From NCBI RefSeq assembly GCF_025151045.1, contig NZ_CP102285.1:1550001-1614000 (forward strand): a DNA stretch of 64,000 nucleotides, given 5' to 3'. Source of the stretch: Parabacteroides johnsonii DSM 18315 (GTDB taxonomy: Bacteria > Bacteroidota > Bacteroidia > Bacteroidales > Tannerellaceae). Every line of letters begins with the position of its first letter. Within the stretch, counting starts at the first letter, position 1. Shown one piece after another: positions 51,648-60,871 of the stretch. Both the position numbers and the translations under genes were made by a program. Under the pieces are notes generated by a model. The model had not been told where the DNA came from, searched no databases, and worked only from the letters and a program-made list of their open reading frames with translations.

Positions 51648-54251
51648 ATGCATTACAAAACTGTAACCTCCACCATCACCCTGGCTTTTGCTTTTTGGGC
51701 AACAGCTCCGGCGATGGCGGACGGTGTATCCAAACAAAACATCGACAGCGGCTGGACTTTCAAGCAGGTCCGCGGCAATAACTGGTATCCGGCAACTGTG
51801 CCGGGAGTAGTTCACACGGATCTTATGGACAACAAGATCATCGACGATCCCTTTTACCGCCTGAACGAACGGAGCGTGCAATGGGTGGACAAAGAAGACT
51901 GGGAATATAAAACGACCTTAAACGTCGCTCCCGATGTATTCGACAAGGATAATATCGACCTGGACTTCAAAGGACTCGATACTTATGCCGATGTCTATTT
52001 GAACGACTCCTGCATCCTGAAAGCGAACAATATGTTCCGTGAATGGCTGATCCCCGTAAAAGGATTGTTGAAAAAGGACGGTAACGAACTACGCATCTAT
52101 TTCCACTCTCCCATCAAAACGGACCTACCGAACTACGACGCCTTGAAGCACCCGATCGAAGCCGGTAACGACCAATCCGAAAATGGTGGCGTTTTCGATA
52201 AGAAAGTAAGCGTTTTCGCCCGGAAGGCAGGGTATCACTACGGCTGGGACTGGGGCCCCCGCCTTGTCACGAGCGGTATCTGGCGTCCCGCCTATCTGAT
52301 CGGCTGGAACGATGCCCGTATCGACAACATCCAATATATCCAGGAAAAGGTCAACGCCAAACGGGCCGATATCAAAACCCGTGTCGAAGTAACGGCGGAC
52401 AAGGAGGGAGAAGCAACCCTCATAATTAAAGTCGACGGTCTCAAAAACACCTGGTTGAAAACTGTTCCCGTAAAGAAAGGAAAGAACCTGATCGAAACCG
52501 ATCTTGTCATCAACAATCCGAAACTATGGTGGACAAACGGTTTGGGCGAAGCGCATCTCTATCCGTTCACAGCCACCATCACGATGAATGGAAAGATTGC
52601 CGACACGGAAACAACTCACATCGGCATCCGCAGCCTCCGCGTCGTTCGCGACAAAGATGAAGCGGGAACGACGTTCTATTTCGAACTGAACGGCAAACCG
52701 CTTTTTGCCAAAGGAGCCAACTACATTCCACAGGATAACTTCCTGCCGCGTGTCACCCCCGAGCGCTACGAAAAGACAATCCTCGATGCGGTCGATGCCA
52801 ATATGAATATGCTCCGTGTCTGGGGCGGCGGCATCTACGAGAATGATCTTTTCTACGACCTTTGTGACAAATACGGCATTCTGGTTTGGCAAGACTTCAT
52901 GTTCGCTTGCAGCACATATCCGATGACAGCAGAACGTTTGGAGAATATCCGTCAGGAAGCCATCGACAATATCGTCCGCCTGCGCAACCACCCATGCATT
53001 GCTATCTGGTGCGGCAACAATGAGAACCATACCGCCTGGTTCAACTGGGGTTGGATGCAGAAATACGAGAAGTTAGGCGTATTAGAGGAAATGCGCAAAG
53101 ACGACAAAGAGCTCTTCCACAAACTGCTCCCCGAAGTCGTAAAGGAATATGATCCGAAAACGTTCTACCTCCCTTCCTCCCCATACGGAGGCGATCCGGA
53201 CGCCAAATGCGAAAGCGGGACAGTCAACTGGAACCCGAACGGCGACGCCCATTACTGGGGGGTATGGCAGGGTATCGACTCCGTCGCCCATTTCAACAAG
53301 ATCAAAGCCCGCTTCTTCTCCGAATATGGCTTCCAATCGTTTCCCGAATACCAATCCGTACTGAAATATGCTCCGGAAGAACGGGATCACAATATCTACT
53401 CCGATGTGATGATGGCGCATCAGCGTGGCGGCCAGGTAGCCAATTCACGTATCGAAAAAATTACAGCAGACGAATATCGTAAGCCCAAAGACTTTCCGAG
53501 TACTCTTTATATGAGCATCCTCCTTCAGGGAGATGCCATCAAGACCGCCATCGAGGCGCATCGTCGCATGATGCCTTACAACATGGGAAGCCTTTTCTGG
53601 CAGCATAACGACTGTTGGCCTGTCGCCTCCTGGTCGAGCCGCGACTATTACGGGCGCTGGAAGGCCCAGCACTATTTTGCGAGGAAAGCGTTCGAGGACA
53701 TCCTGATTTCTCCCATCGCCGAAAACGATACGCTGGACATATATATCGTCTCGGATCGCCTGAAAGCGACAAAAGGGACTCTCGATATCCGTGTGATGGA
53801 CCTCAGAGGCAATCTCCTTTTTGAAAAGAAGAAAAATGTGACACTGCCCCCCAACACAAGCAAGATACAGTTCTCCGCTCCCGTCAAAAATGTCTTAGGC
53901 GGAAAGAAACCGAACGAAGTTTTTGTAAACGCCCGCTTCACCGAAAACGGAAAAGAGGGCAAGATCGTCACGAACAACTATTTCTTCGACCGTTATAAGA
54001 ACATCGACTTCCCGAAAGCCGATATCCGGATCACATCCGTTCCTGCCAGAGACGGCTACGACCTGACGGTCAGCAGCGATGTCTTTGCACGCGGCGTATT
54101 TTTAAGCCTTGACGGCATAGACAATTTCTTCTCCGACAACTATTTCGATCTGTTGCCGGGCGAACCGGTCACAATCCATGTCACGACCAGTCTGGATAAG
54201 GATACTTTCGACAAGCAACTTCGCAGCGAGAGTTTAGCGGATACTTATTAA
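51648..54251 (+). CDS. Secreted GH2 beta-mannosidase
   Basis: An 867-residue enzyme that cleaves terminal beta-mannose, for example from N-glycan cores or mannan. The signal peptide ends near PAMADG (residue 25). Domains are a jelly-roll (about 28-205), an Ig-like domain (about 210-330), the catalytic barrel (about 340-680) and C-terminal sandwiches. The acid/base is Glu459 in WCGNNEN and the nucleophile Glu559 in FFSEYGFQ, and the GWDWGPRL motif is typical of beta-mannosidases. It lies 87 bases after the acyl-CoA synthetase. That gap holds a short dyad (TTGTTAT / ATAACAA) but no TAnnTTTG box. Confidence 0.93.
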   Translation: MHYKTVTSTITLAFAFWATAPAMADGVSKQNIDSGWTFKQVRGNNWYPATVPGVVHTDLMDNKIIDDPFYRLNERSVQWVDKEDWEYKTTLNVAPDVFDKDNIDLDFKGLDTYADVYLNDSCILKANNMFREWLIPVKGLLKKDGNELRIYFHSPIKTDLPNYDALKHPIEAGNDQSENGGVFDKKVSVFARKAGYHYGWDWGPRLVTSGIWRPAYLIGWNDARIDNIQYIQEKVNAKRADIKTRVEVTADKEGEATLIIKVDGLKNTWLKTVPVKKGKNLIETDLVINNPKLWWTNGLGEAHLYPFTATITMNGKIADTETTHIGIRSLRVVRDKDEAGTTFYFELNGKPLFAKGANYIPQDNFLPRVTPERYEKTILDAVDANMNMLRVWGGGIYENDLFYDLCDKYGILVWQDFMFACSTYPMTAERLENIRQEAIDNIVRLRNHPCIAIWCGNNENHTAWFNWGWMQKYEKLGVLEEMRKDDKELFHKLLPEVVKEYDPKTFYLPSSPYGGDPDAKCESGTVNWNPNGDAHYWGVWQGIDSVAHFNKIKARFFSEYGFQSFPEYQSVLKYAPEERDHNIYSDVMMAHQRGGQVANSRIEKITADEYRKPKDFPSTLYMSILLQGDAIKTAIEAHRRMMPYNMGSLFWQHNDCWPVASWSSRDYYGRWKAQHYFARKAFEDILISPIAENDTLDIYIVSDRLKATKGTLDIRVMDLRGNLLFEKKKNVTLPPNTSKIQFSAPVKNVLGGKKPNEVFVNARFTENGKEGKIVTNNYFFDRYKNIDFPKADIRITSVPARDGYDLTVSSDVFARGVFLSLDGIDNFFSDNYFDLLPGEPVTIHVTTSLDKDTFDKQLRSESLADTY

Positions 54252-54351
54252 ATCGTTCATTTGTCCTCCCCTATGTTTGATATGGGAACGCAGAAGAAGT
54301 CGGTTCAATGCGATCCCATGTCGAGCCACAGGAACAAAAAGACACAACGAA

Positions 54352-54380
54352 AGCTCCGAACGGAAAAACAGAGCCTTTAG
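54352..54380 (-). terminator. Weak hairpin at end of MBOAT gene
   Basis: On the minus strand AAAGGCTC, a T-rich loop and GAGCTTT form a short stem with one bulge overlapping the stop codon of the MBOAT gene. GTTGTGTCTTTTTG follows. The match is modest. Confidence 0.4.
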
Positions 54381-55939
54381 AATTGGAAATAAATAAACGG
54401 TTGTACGCCGGCACTCTTAAACTGAACGACAACAAAAATCGCAATCGCCAGCATCACCGCCTGCACAAGCAAAGGAGAGCGAGTGACGACCGTCTGCAAG
54501 CTGTTTTCCGCCGATTTCGGCATGAAATGCAGGATATACCCCACCACCATTAAAACGAACACACCCTTATAGCCCATCACAAACTGCGTGAAGACCTCCG
54601 GATGGAAATTCGTGAAAATCTGCGTCAGCATCTCGCCTACCGTCTGCATCGAGTCGGCACGGAACAGAATCCAGCCGAAACATACCAGATGGAAAGTGAC
54701 CAGGACCCCTATCACTCTTCTCCAGGGTTTCATTTCCGCCCCTAACGGTTTGAAACTGCTGAAACGGTTCATCATAAACTTATGAACGGCCAGCGCAACC
54801 CCATGCAAAGCGCCCCAGAGGATAAAACTCACAGAAGCCCCGTGCCATAAACCGCCCAGCAACATCGTTATCAGCAAGTTGATGTATGTCCGTATTTTTC
54901 CCTTCCGGTTACCTCCGAGTGAAATATACAAATAGTCTTTCAACCACGAAGAAAGCGAGATATGCCAGCGCCGCCAGAACTCTGTGATAGTCGCCGACTG
55001 ATAAGGCGAATCGAAGTTCACGTTAAAGCGGAACCCTAACAGTAATGCGATCCCGATCGCCATATCCGAATAACCGGAAAAATCGCAATAGATCTGCAAA
55101 GCATAACCATACACACCCAACAGGTTTTCCACCCCTGTGTAAAGCAATGGGGCATCGAATATGCGATCAACGAAGTTCAGGCTGATATAGTCGGATATGA
55201 CCGTTTTCTTGAAAAGCCCGCACAAGACGAGGAAAAGCCCTTCCCCGAACTCCGCCCGCGTAACAACCGGAGTCCTATAAATCTGGGGAATGAAATCGCG
55301 TGCCCGGACGATCGGACCGGCTACCAGCTGTGGGAAGAAGGAGACATAGAAAACATAGTCGATCCAACGCCGGAGGGGTTCTATCCTGCCCCGGTACACA
55401 TCAATCACATAGCTGATGGTCTGGAAAGTAAAAAAAGAGATACCAACCGGCAGAAAGATATCCAATGGCTGATAAGTGATGTTCTGCAACGAGGCATTCC
55501 CTAACTGATACCCCAATTCATGAGCGACGGTAGCCACGATCTCTCTCAGGAAATTGAAGTATTTGAAGTATCCCAACAACCCTAAGTCGATACACAGGCT
55601 CAGGACGACCCCTGCTTTGCGTCCCCACCGGGAAGCAGTCTTGGCCATGCACTGCGCAATACAAAAATCGGATGTCGCGACAAACAGCAGGAGAAAGAAA
55701 AACAATCCGCTGCTCTTATAATAGAAATAGATGGAAAACAACGTAACGTAAATGATACGTGTCAGCAGGTGCTTCCTGAGCGACATATAAATAATCAGGA
55801 AACCGATAAAAAGGAAGAAAAACAATCCGCTACTGAAAAGTATCGGTGCATTGTGCTGGTAGGTCAATATATCGCCAAGTTTGTCGAATGAGAGCTGAGA
55901 CCAATATTCTCCCATTTTATTTATAAAATCATTCATCAT
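54377..55939 (-). CDS. MBOAT family O-acyltransferase
   Basis: A 520-residue integral membrane protein with about ten helices of the AlgI/DltB/PatA type. These proteins move acyl groups across the membrane for transfer to polymers outside. The active-site His is His366 in LGGLWHGAS, and the conserved FWRRWHISLSSWLKDYLYI motif holds a second His (326). It overlaps the upstream SGNH gene by 11 bases. The whole trio (SGNH, SGNH, MBOAT) reads as one operon for O-acetylation of an envelope polysaccharide or peptidoglycan; the target is inferred only. Confidence 0.9.
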   Translation of the reverse strand: MMNDFINKMGEYWSQLSFDKLGDILTYQHNAPILFSSGLFFFLFIGFLIIYMSLRKHLLTRIIYVTLFSIYFYYKSSGLFFFLLLFVATSDFCIAQCMAKTASRWGRKAGVVLSLCIDLGLLGYFKYFNFLREIVATVAHELGYQLGNASLQNITYQPLDIFLPVGISFFTFQTISYVIDVYRGRIEPLRRWIDYVFYVSFFPQLVAGPIVRARDFIPQIYRTPVVTRAEFGEGLFLVLCGLFKKTVISDYISLNFVDRIFDAPLLYTGVENLLGVYGYALQIYCDFSGYSDMAIGIALLLGFRFNVNFDSPYQSATITEFWRRWHISLSSWLKDYLYISLGGNRKGKIRTYINLLITMLLGGLWHGASVSFILWGALHGVALAVHKFMMNRFSSFKPLGAEMKPWRRVIGVLVTFHLVCFGWILFRADSMQTVGEMLTQIFTNFHPEVFTQFVMGYKGVFVLMVVGYILHFMPKSAENSLQTVVTRSPLLVQAVMLAIAIFVVVQFKSAGVQPFIYFQF

Positions 55940-57275
55940 CTTTTCTGATTTTCAACATTTGATTATAAGATTGCATCAGGGCACGATATAACAAGGTTCC
56001 TTGTTCGCGATAGCCTTCCTTTGTGAAATGGATGCGGTCACGCCCCATCAGTTTCTCCTTATGCCATTTGATACAAGAACTTTTCCCTCCCGTAGTGGCA
56101 AAAAGGTCCCAGCAGGCTACGCCCTCTTCATGGGCCGCTTTTACAATTGCTTTTGCAGCAAGCTGGGTATTCGCGTTACGGACATACGTCCGCTTCTTAT
56201 TGACATACGTCCGCTTGTAACATTCCGGCGGAGTGGTAAGCAGAATAGCTGTTTCAGGCATCTGCTTCTTGACGAGGGAAACAAACGCGCGTACCTGCCC
56301 GCCGAATTCTTCCGGACGGAAGCGGCGACCGAAAGTCTCGTTCGTACCCAACGAAATGATCAGTAAAGAAGGTTTCAGCAGGGCCAACTGTCGGACATAG
56401 GCTTCGTCTGTGTAATTGACATACATCGCTCCGTTCACACCGACCGAATGGTAGAGGACGCCCGGATTGCCATTCGTCAGGCTGAAACCGTAATAAATAT
56501 TCTTGAAGGTGGAGGCCGGAAGCAGCTTATCCGTACCTTGTTTCCTCCGGGTACTATGCAACTGCAACGTATCAACCGGATAAGAAATGCGGAAGGTATC
56601 GGCCAGGACACCAGCGACAGCCGGAACCGTAGCCAAAAATGTCTGTACGGAATCTTTAAGCGGACCGGCCGGCAACATCGGCATGGCCTTCTCCCCCCGG
56701 TAAAGGATCGCTTGGTTGAAGGAATAGCCGGCTCCGTTGTTAGGCGCTATCCGGACATCCAAATTGATGGAGGGCGAAACGGACTGGATACCGATCCCGC
56801 CGATTCCGACAGGACATTTCTTATTGGTCTGGATACAGCGTCCCGTCACCCATTCGCGGACGGAAGAAGAGATGAAATAGTCGTCCGGTTCATTCGTCCG
56901 GCTCAACTTGAAAGGGGCGATCCATCCGCGTCCGGCATTCCCGAACTGCGCCTGCAAAAGACGCATCACCTTACCGGAATAATAACCGGCCTGTATGTGG
57001 GAATCGCCTAAATGGACGATCGTCAATACGGTATCCTTCCCCGCCCTGAGCGAATCCAGTCCGGCAAAGAAGGGCTGTAGCGAAGAGGGTGACTGGATCG
57101 AATCGACCTCCTTCCCGATCGAATAAATGCGGGAAGGGAGCGGGATCGTATCGAGGCCCCCCTGTTCCCTCGCCCCGCGCGGGCCCGCCAATTTTCCTTT
57201 TGCTCCGACGGCACTGACGGCCATCAAAACCAGGCAAGCCGACAGATTAACGAGCCACTTTGTCTGCTTCATCAT
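55929..57275 (-). CDS. SGNH/GDSL hydrolase-fold protein (acetyltransferase partner 1)
   Basis: A 448-residue exported protein with a signal peptide (about 1-25). The SGNH blocks are HLGDSHIQAG (Ser92), ISLGTNETFG (block III Asn) and DRIHFTKEGY (catalytic Asp and His). Such proteins accept acetyl groups from MBOAT partners or remove them again. A GC-rich patch near 57165-57200 codes for KLAGPRGAREQGG just after the signal peptide, unlike the surroundings. It overlaps the preceding SGNH gene by 29 bases and the MBOAT gene by 11. Confidence 0.82.
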   Translation of the reverse strand: MMKQTKWLVNLSACLVLMAVSAVGAKGKLAGPRGAREQGGLDTIPLPSRIYSIGKEVDSIQSPSSLQPFFAGLDSLRAGKDTVLTIVHLGDSHIQAGYYSGKVMRLLQAQFGNAGRGWIAPFKLSRTNEPDDYFISSSVREWVTGRCIQTNKKCPVGIGGIGIQSVSPSINLDVRIAPNNGAGYSFNQAILYRGEKAMPMLPAGPLKDSVQTFLATVPAVAGVLADTFRISYPVDTLQLHSTRRKQGTDKLLPASTFKNIYYGFSLTNGNPGVLYHSVGVNGAMYVNYTDEAYVRQLALLKPSLLIISLGTNETFGRRFRPEEFGGQVRAFVSLVKKQMPETAILLTTPPECYKRTYVNKKRTYVRNANTQLAAKAIVKAAHEEGVACWDLFATTGGKSSCIKWHKEKLMGRDRIHFTKEGYREQGTLLYRALMQSYNQMLKIRKDDE

Positions 57276-58695
57276 AAAACTCCTTTTCTAATAATATGGC
57301 TTTCAACAAGGCAGAAGCGATCTCTTTTCCTCCCCTGAAACTCAAATGTGTATAGTCTTTGCTGGCCCAGTTGTTTTCCACGAAGCGGACCATACTGTTC
57401 TCTCCTCCCATCGCCCCGAAGACATTCCAGAAAGCAACACCCGAGCGGCGGGCTGCCTGTCGCTGTGCGTGCAACAAGGCCAATACGGCGGGCATCGTTT
57501 CGAAGGTTCCGTCCACTTGCCGGCTCCTGTCCGAAACACCTAACATCAGGATATCGGCATCCGGAAAACAAACGCGTACGTGGCGTACGGCTTCTTCCAT
57601 CCGTTTGGCGTACCAGCCATACAGGAGAACGCTGTCACTGACGATATTCAACCCGTACTGCAAAACGACCAGATCATAGGGGCGTATCTCGTTCAACTCC
57701 CTGCAACGGGCACTGTCCAGCCTCGAAAGGATCATCCCCGAATTGCCACGCAAGGAATAATTGTCCACGATCACCCCTGAATTATCTTCAAGCGCGACTC
57801 CGAGAGCACGGAAACCGGCCGTATCGGCAAAGCTGAAAGAGGCCTCCGTGAAGGTCCCTGTTTGTTCGTATTGCGTGATGACGGATGTCGGTTTCAATGT
57901 TTCGCGGATCGTGTCCTGCGTGCCGTTGCAAACCAAGGTCATCTGTGTGCGGGAATTCTTTTCATACAGGAATTTGAGGGAAGAAACCGTTTTCAACTCC
58001 GGATAACGGTCTGTCGTCTTAACCGAGATAGACGGCTTCTCTCCTTTCGGTTCGAACGTCATTCCGGAAAGTGTATACCGATGATAATGGTCCGTCAGCA
58101 TAGACCAGGTAGTCCAGCCTTCTGCCTTTTGCTCGATCGTCGGACGGAACTGGGCGGCTACCGACATAACCGGAACGAAACCGACTCCGCGTCCTCCGAA
58201 CTGCTCCTGCATTCCTGAACGGAAATCAGCCACCACGATATCGCCTTCGATAAACGAATCTCCCAAAAAGGCGATACGCACCGGACGACTCGCCTGCCTG
58301 CTATTTCTTAAAGTGGCAAAGAACCGCTTCAAACCGATATGGCCGACGGAGTAATCCTCGATACGCGTTCCCAGTGAATCGGCTCCCTTATCCGCATACA
58401 TGACCTTATAAAGCGAATCGCGCAACGCAAGAGCGACAGAATCGATACCTGTCGTTTTCAGGATCGAATCGCGTATGGCGGCCGAATCTATCCGGATCGT
58501 ATCCGGTTGTTCCAATTGCATACGCAAGGAATCCATAGACAGGGATTCAGGCTTTACCCTGAGATCGGAAAGCAAATCAACTTTTTTTATTTTCATGCCG
58601 AACAGCTGGTCCGGTAAGTAATAAAGCCCCAAACAGATACCTAACGCAATAAGTAGCAGGAGCAAAAGCCTGCCGAAATTATTATCTTTATTCAT
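57247..58695 (-). CDS. SGNH/GDSL hydrolase-fold protein (acetyltransferase partner 2)
   Basis: A 482-residue protein with one N-terminal membrane anchor (about 9-27) and a periplasmic SGNH domain. Catalytic blocks are IAFLGDSFIEGD (Ser147), LQYGLNIVSD (Asn) and KDYTHLSFRGG (Asp and His). It is the first gene of the trio. Two distinct SGNH proteins with one MBOAT protein recall alginate and peptidoglycan O-acetylation systems, where one transfers the acetyl group and another may trim it. Which does which cannot be told. Confidence 0.82.
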   Translation of the reverse strand: MNKDNNFGRLLLLLLIALGICLGLYYLPDQLFGMKIKKVDLLSDLRVKPESLSMDSLRMQLEQPDTIRIDSAAIRDSILKTTGIDSVALALRDSLYKVMYADKGADSLGTRIEDYSVGHIGLKRFFATLRNSRQASRPVRIAFLGDSFIEGDIVVADFRSGMQEQFGGRGVGFVPVMSVAAQFRPTIEQKAEGWTTWSMLTDHYHRYTLSGMTFEPKGEKPSISVKTTDRYPELKTVSSLKFLYEKNSRTQMTLVCNGTQDTIRETLKPTSVITQYEQTGTFTEASFSFADTAGFRALGVALEDNSGVIVDNYSLRGNSGMILSRLDSARCRELNEIRPYDLVVLQYGLNIVSDSVLLYGWYAKRMEEAVRHVRVCFPDADILMLGVSDRSRQVDGTFETMPAVLALLHAQRQAARRSGVAFWNVFGAMGGENSMVRFVENNWASKDYTHLSFRGGKEIASALLKAILLEKEFYDEADKVAR

Positions 58696-58718
58696 CTAAT
58701 TCCTCTCTTTCGAAGCCA

Positions 58719-58726
58719 CAAAGATA
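58719..58726 (-). promoter_or_regulatory. -7 box for SGNH-SGNH-MBOAT operon
   Basis: Minus strand TATCTTTG, 24 bases before the ATG at 58695, with TTTG about 21 bases further upstream. Confidence 0.6.
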
Positions 58727-58814
58727 AGAAACAAACGCAATTTATTACAAACTCGGCCGTTTCATATTTATATTGATGATATGGATGGCATGGTCATACT
58801 ATATAATTGTCGCT

Positions 58815-58939
58815 CGTAGGGGCAGGGCTCTGCTCTGCCCATTGAATCCGCCCATTGAATCCGGATATTGGTACCATCCATTGACCCCGGACAAAACGGA
58901 CGTTATTTGCATTGGGCGGAGTAGAACCCCGCCCCTACG
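58815..58939. repeat. 125-bp MITE-like element with 26-bp terminal inverted repeats
   Basis: The ends CGTAGGGGCAGGGCTCTG and CCCGCCCCTACG are parts of 26-base inverted repeats that match at about 22 positions. The interior has a direct repeat of CCCATTGAATCCG. It has no coding capacity. It lies between two divergent operons, in the upstream region of the NUDIX gene. Confidence 0.7.
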
Positions 58940-58977
58940 GGACACCATTATTTATTACATATTAACAAACAACAAAT

Positions 58978-59538
58978 ATGGAAACTCCGAAAAACAGAAA
59001 CTGGAAAGTATTGAAAAGTGAATATCTATCCCGCCAACCTTGGTTCACCGTGCGCAAGGAAGAAGTGGAATTACCGAATGGGAACAGAATCCCCGAATAT
59101 TATATATTCGAATATCCGGAATGGATCAACGTGATCGCAATCACCAAAGAGCAGAAATTCGTATTTGTAAGCCAATACCGTCATGGCCTGGGTATTACGG
59201 CTTACGAACTTTGCGCCGGTGTCTGCGAAAAGGAAGACGCCTCCCCACTCATCTCCGCCCAACGGGAATTGCTCGAGGAAACCGGTTACGGCAACGGAAA
59301 TTGGAGCGAACTGATGGTAATAGGCGTCAATCCGAGCACCCATACCAACCAGACTTACTGTTATCTTGCCACGGATGTCGAACCCGTCACAGTCCAACAC
59401 CTTGAAGCGACAGAAGACCTGAGTGTCCATCTCCTGACGCTCGATGAAGTAAAAGAATTACTCCTCGACGACCGGATCAAACAAGCGCTCCATGCCGCCC
59501 CACTTTGGAAATACATGGCGATGAATCATTTGATCTGA
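58978..59538 (+). CDS. NUDIX hydrolase, ADP-ribose pyrophosphatase-like
   Basis: A 186-residue cytoplasmic hydrolase. The catalytic helix is visible in SAQRELLEETGYG. The front half of the Nudix box is atypical: GVCEKED lacks Glu at the usual G-x5-E place (Asp instead), and the spacing to RE is one residue longer. The N-terminal region (EWINVIAITKEQKFVFVSQYRHG) is like ADP-ribose or nucleotide-sugar pyrophosphatases, which is the best guess for substrate. It is a single gene with no TAnnTTTG box seen; the MITE-like element occupies its upstream region. Confidence 0.85.
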   Translation: METPKNRNWKVLKSEYLSRQPWFTVRKEEVELPNGNRIPEYYIFEYPEWINVIAITKEQKFVFVSQYRHGLGITAYELCAGVCEKEDASPLISAQRELLEETGYGNGNWSELMVIGVNPSTHTNQTYCYLATDVEPVTVQHLEATEDLSVHLLTLDEVKELLLDDRIKQALHAAPLWKYMAMNHLI

Positions 59539-59619
59539 GAAAGGAGCCTTACCCACTCTATGCCTTATTGTTTATTTTCCCAGAAATCCCCATTCGTCCA
59601 AATCGAAACACACAGGCAT

Positions 59620-59663
59620 GAAAATCTATTTTCATACCCGAGAAAATAGATTTTCATGCAAGG
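59620..59663. repeat. 22-bp tandem palindromic units, locus 3 (two copies)
   Basis: Units at 59620-59641 and 59642-59663, cores GAAAATCTATTTTCAT and GAAAATAGATTTTCAT. The two cores are complementary, so the RNA could form one hairpin. They lie 82 bases after the NUDIX stop. Confidence 0.78.
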
Positions 59664-59777
59664 GTAATATTTTTTAATAATCTTATACATGCTATAACAC
59701 TGATTTTCAACAGGTGTCAAAAACACGTTTTTCAAGGGGGATATTGTCATATTTTTCTGATTCTGCATAACAACGTA

Positions 59778-59807
59778 TTGCATAATCCCGAAAAAGCATT
59801 ATTTTTG
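59778..59807 (+). promoter_or_regulatory. Promoter of amidase gene
   Basis: TTG (59778-59780), 19 bases, TATTTTTG (59800-59807), 23 bases before the ATG at 59831. An exact consensus layout. Confidence 0.72.
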
Positions 59808-59830
59808 TTCGCATTAGCAACATATCACCA

Positions 59831-60844
59831 ATGAAGTTCAAACTTAGTATCATATTCGCATTATTCCTCACCATACTTTGCGCCAACCGGTTACAGGCCC
59901 AGGAGAAAGCATTTCCCAAGAAAGGCGAAGGCGTCACCCTGTTCCTCAAACGTCACAACCGTACAGGAGCCGCCTATCAGAAACAGTTCATCGAACTGAA
60001 TAAAAAGAAATTAGGCAAGGGAAACGTCCTTAGGATGGGAGTCAAATATACGCTTCCCCCTTTACAAGGAAAAGAAGCTGTCTCAGCCGCCGCCAAACGA
60101 GCGAACTATGAACCGTTGTTCGGTAAAGAACTGGCCTCCTATAAAGTAACATCGTCCGAACTGAAAGGAGCCTGTTTCTATCTGGTCAGCGGGCATGGAG
60201 GTCCTGATCCGGGGGCAATCGGACGGATTGGCAAAATCGAGTTGCACGAAGACGAATATGCTTATGACATCGTGCTTCGGCTGGCACGCAACCTGATGAT
60301 GAAAGGAGCCAAAGTTCACATTATCATCCAAGATGCCAAAGACGGTATACGGGACGATAAATACCTGAAAAACAGCAAACGGGAAACCTGCATGGGCAGT
60401 CCGATCCCTTTCAACCAGGTTCGCCGCCTGAAACAACGAAGTGACAAGATAAACTCCTTGTTCAAGCAGGATAAATATGCCTACAAACGAGCTATCTTCG
60501 TACATGTGGACAGCCGGAACAAGGGACACCAGACCGATGTTTTTTTCTATCACCAGAATAAAAACTCCGAAAGCAAACATCTGGCAAAAACCATGCGGAC
60601 GACTTTCACCCATAAATACAAGAAGCACCAGCCGGGACGAGGGTTTACCGGAACGGTGGACGGACGGAACCTATACGTGTTGAGACATACGACACCAGCC
60701 TCCGTTTTCGTCGAGTTAGGCAATATCCAAAACAGTTTCGACCAGCAACGAATCATCTTGAGTGATAATCGGCAGGCACTCGCGAATTGGCTTTGTGAAG
60801 GATTTGTCACCGATTACAACCGCTACAGGAAAAAAACACGATGA
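59831..60844 (+). CDS. N-acetylmuramoyl-L-alanine amidase (Amidase_3)
   Basis: A 337-residue exported zinc amidase that cleaves the bond between muramic acid and the stem peptide in peptidoglycan. The signal peptide ends near LQAQ (residue 24). A LysM-like segment (about 33-78, ending RMGVKYTLPP) may bind peptidoglycan. The catalytic domain (about 112-335) has zinc ligands His122 (SGHGGPDPG), a Glu in LHEDEYAYD and His225 (FVHVDSRNKG), and the catalytic Glu295 in FVELGNIQN. It probably acts in cell division or wall turnover. Confidence 0.9.
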   Translation: MKFKLSIIFALFLTILCANRLQAQEKAFPKKGEGVTLFLKRHNRTGAAYQKQFIELNKKKLGKGNVLRMGVKYTLPPLQGKEAVSAAAKRANYEPLFGKELASYKVTSSELKGACFYLVSGHGGPDPGAIGRIGKIELHEDEYAYDIVLRLARNLMMKGAKVHIIIQDAKDGIRDDKYLKNSKRETCMGSPIPFNQVRRLKQRSDKINSLFKQDKYAYKRAIFVHVDSRNKGHQTDVFFYHQNKNSESKHLAKTMRTTFTHKYKKHQPGRGFTGTVDGRNLYVLRHTTPASVFVELGNIQNSFDQQRIILSDNRQALANWLCEGFVTDYNRYRKKTR

Positions 60845-60871
60845 AAAAAAACATTCATTCGTTAAAAAGAC

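Noticed and set aside
57165-57200. A short GC-rich insertion element in the SGNH gene
   Set aside because: The reading frame continues without disruption and no repeat ends are visible; kept only as a note on the gene.
58773-59021. An 82-codon frame crossing the MITE-like element
   Set aside because: It is formed by the repeat element itself and overlaps the start of the NUDIX gene; no protein family fits.
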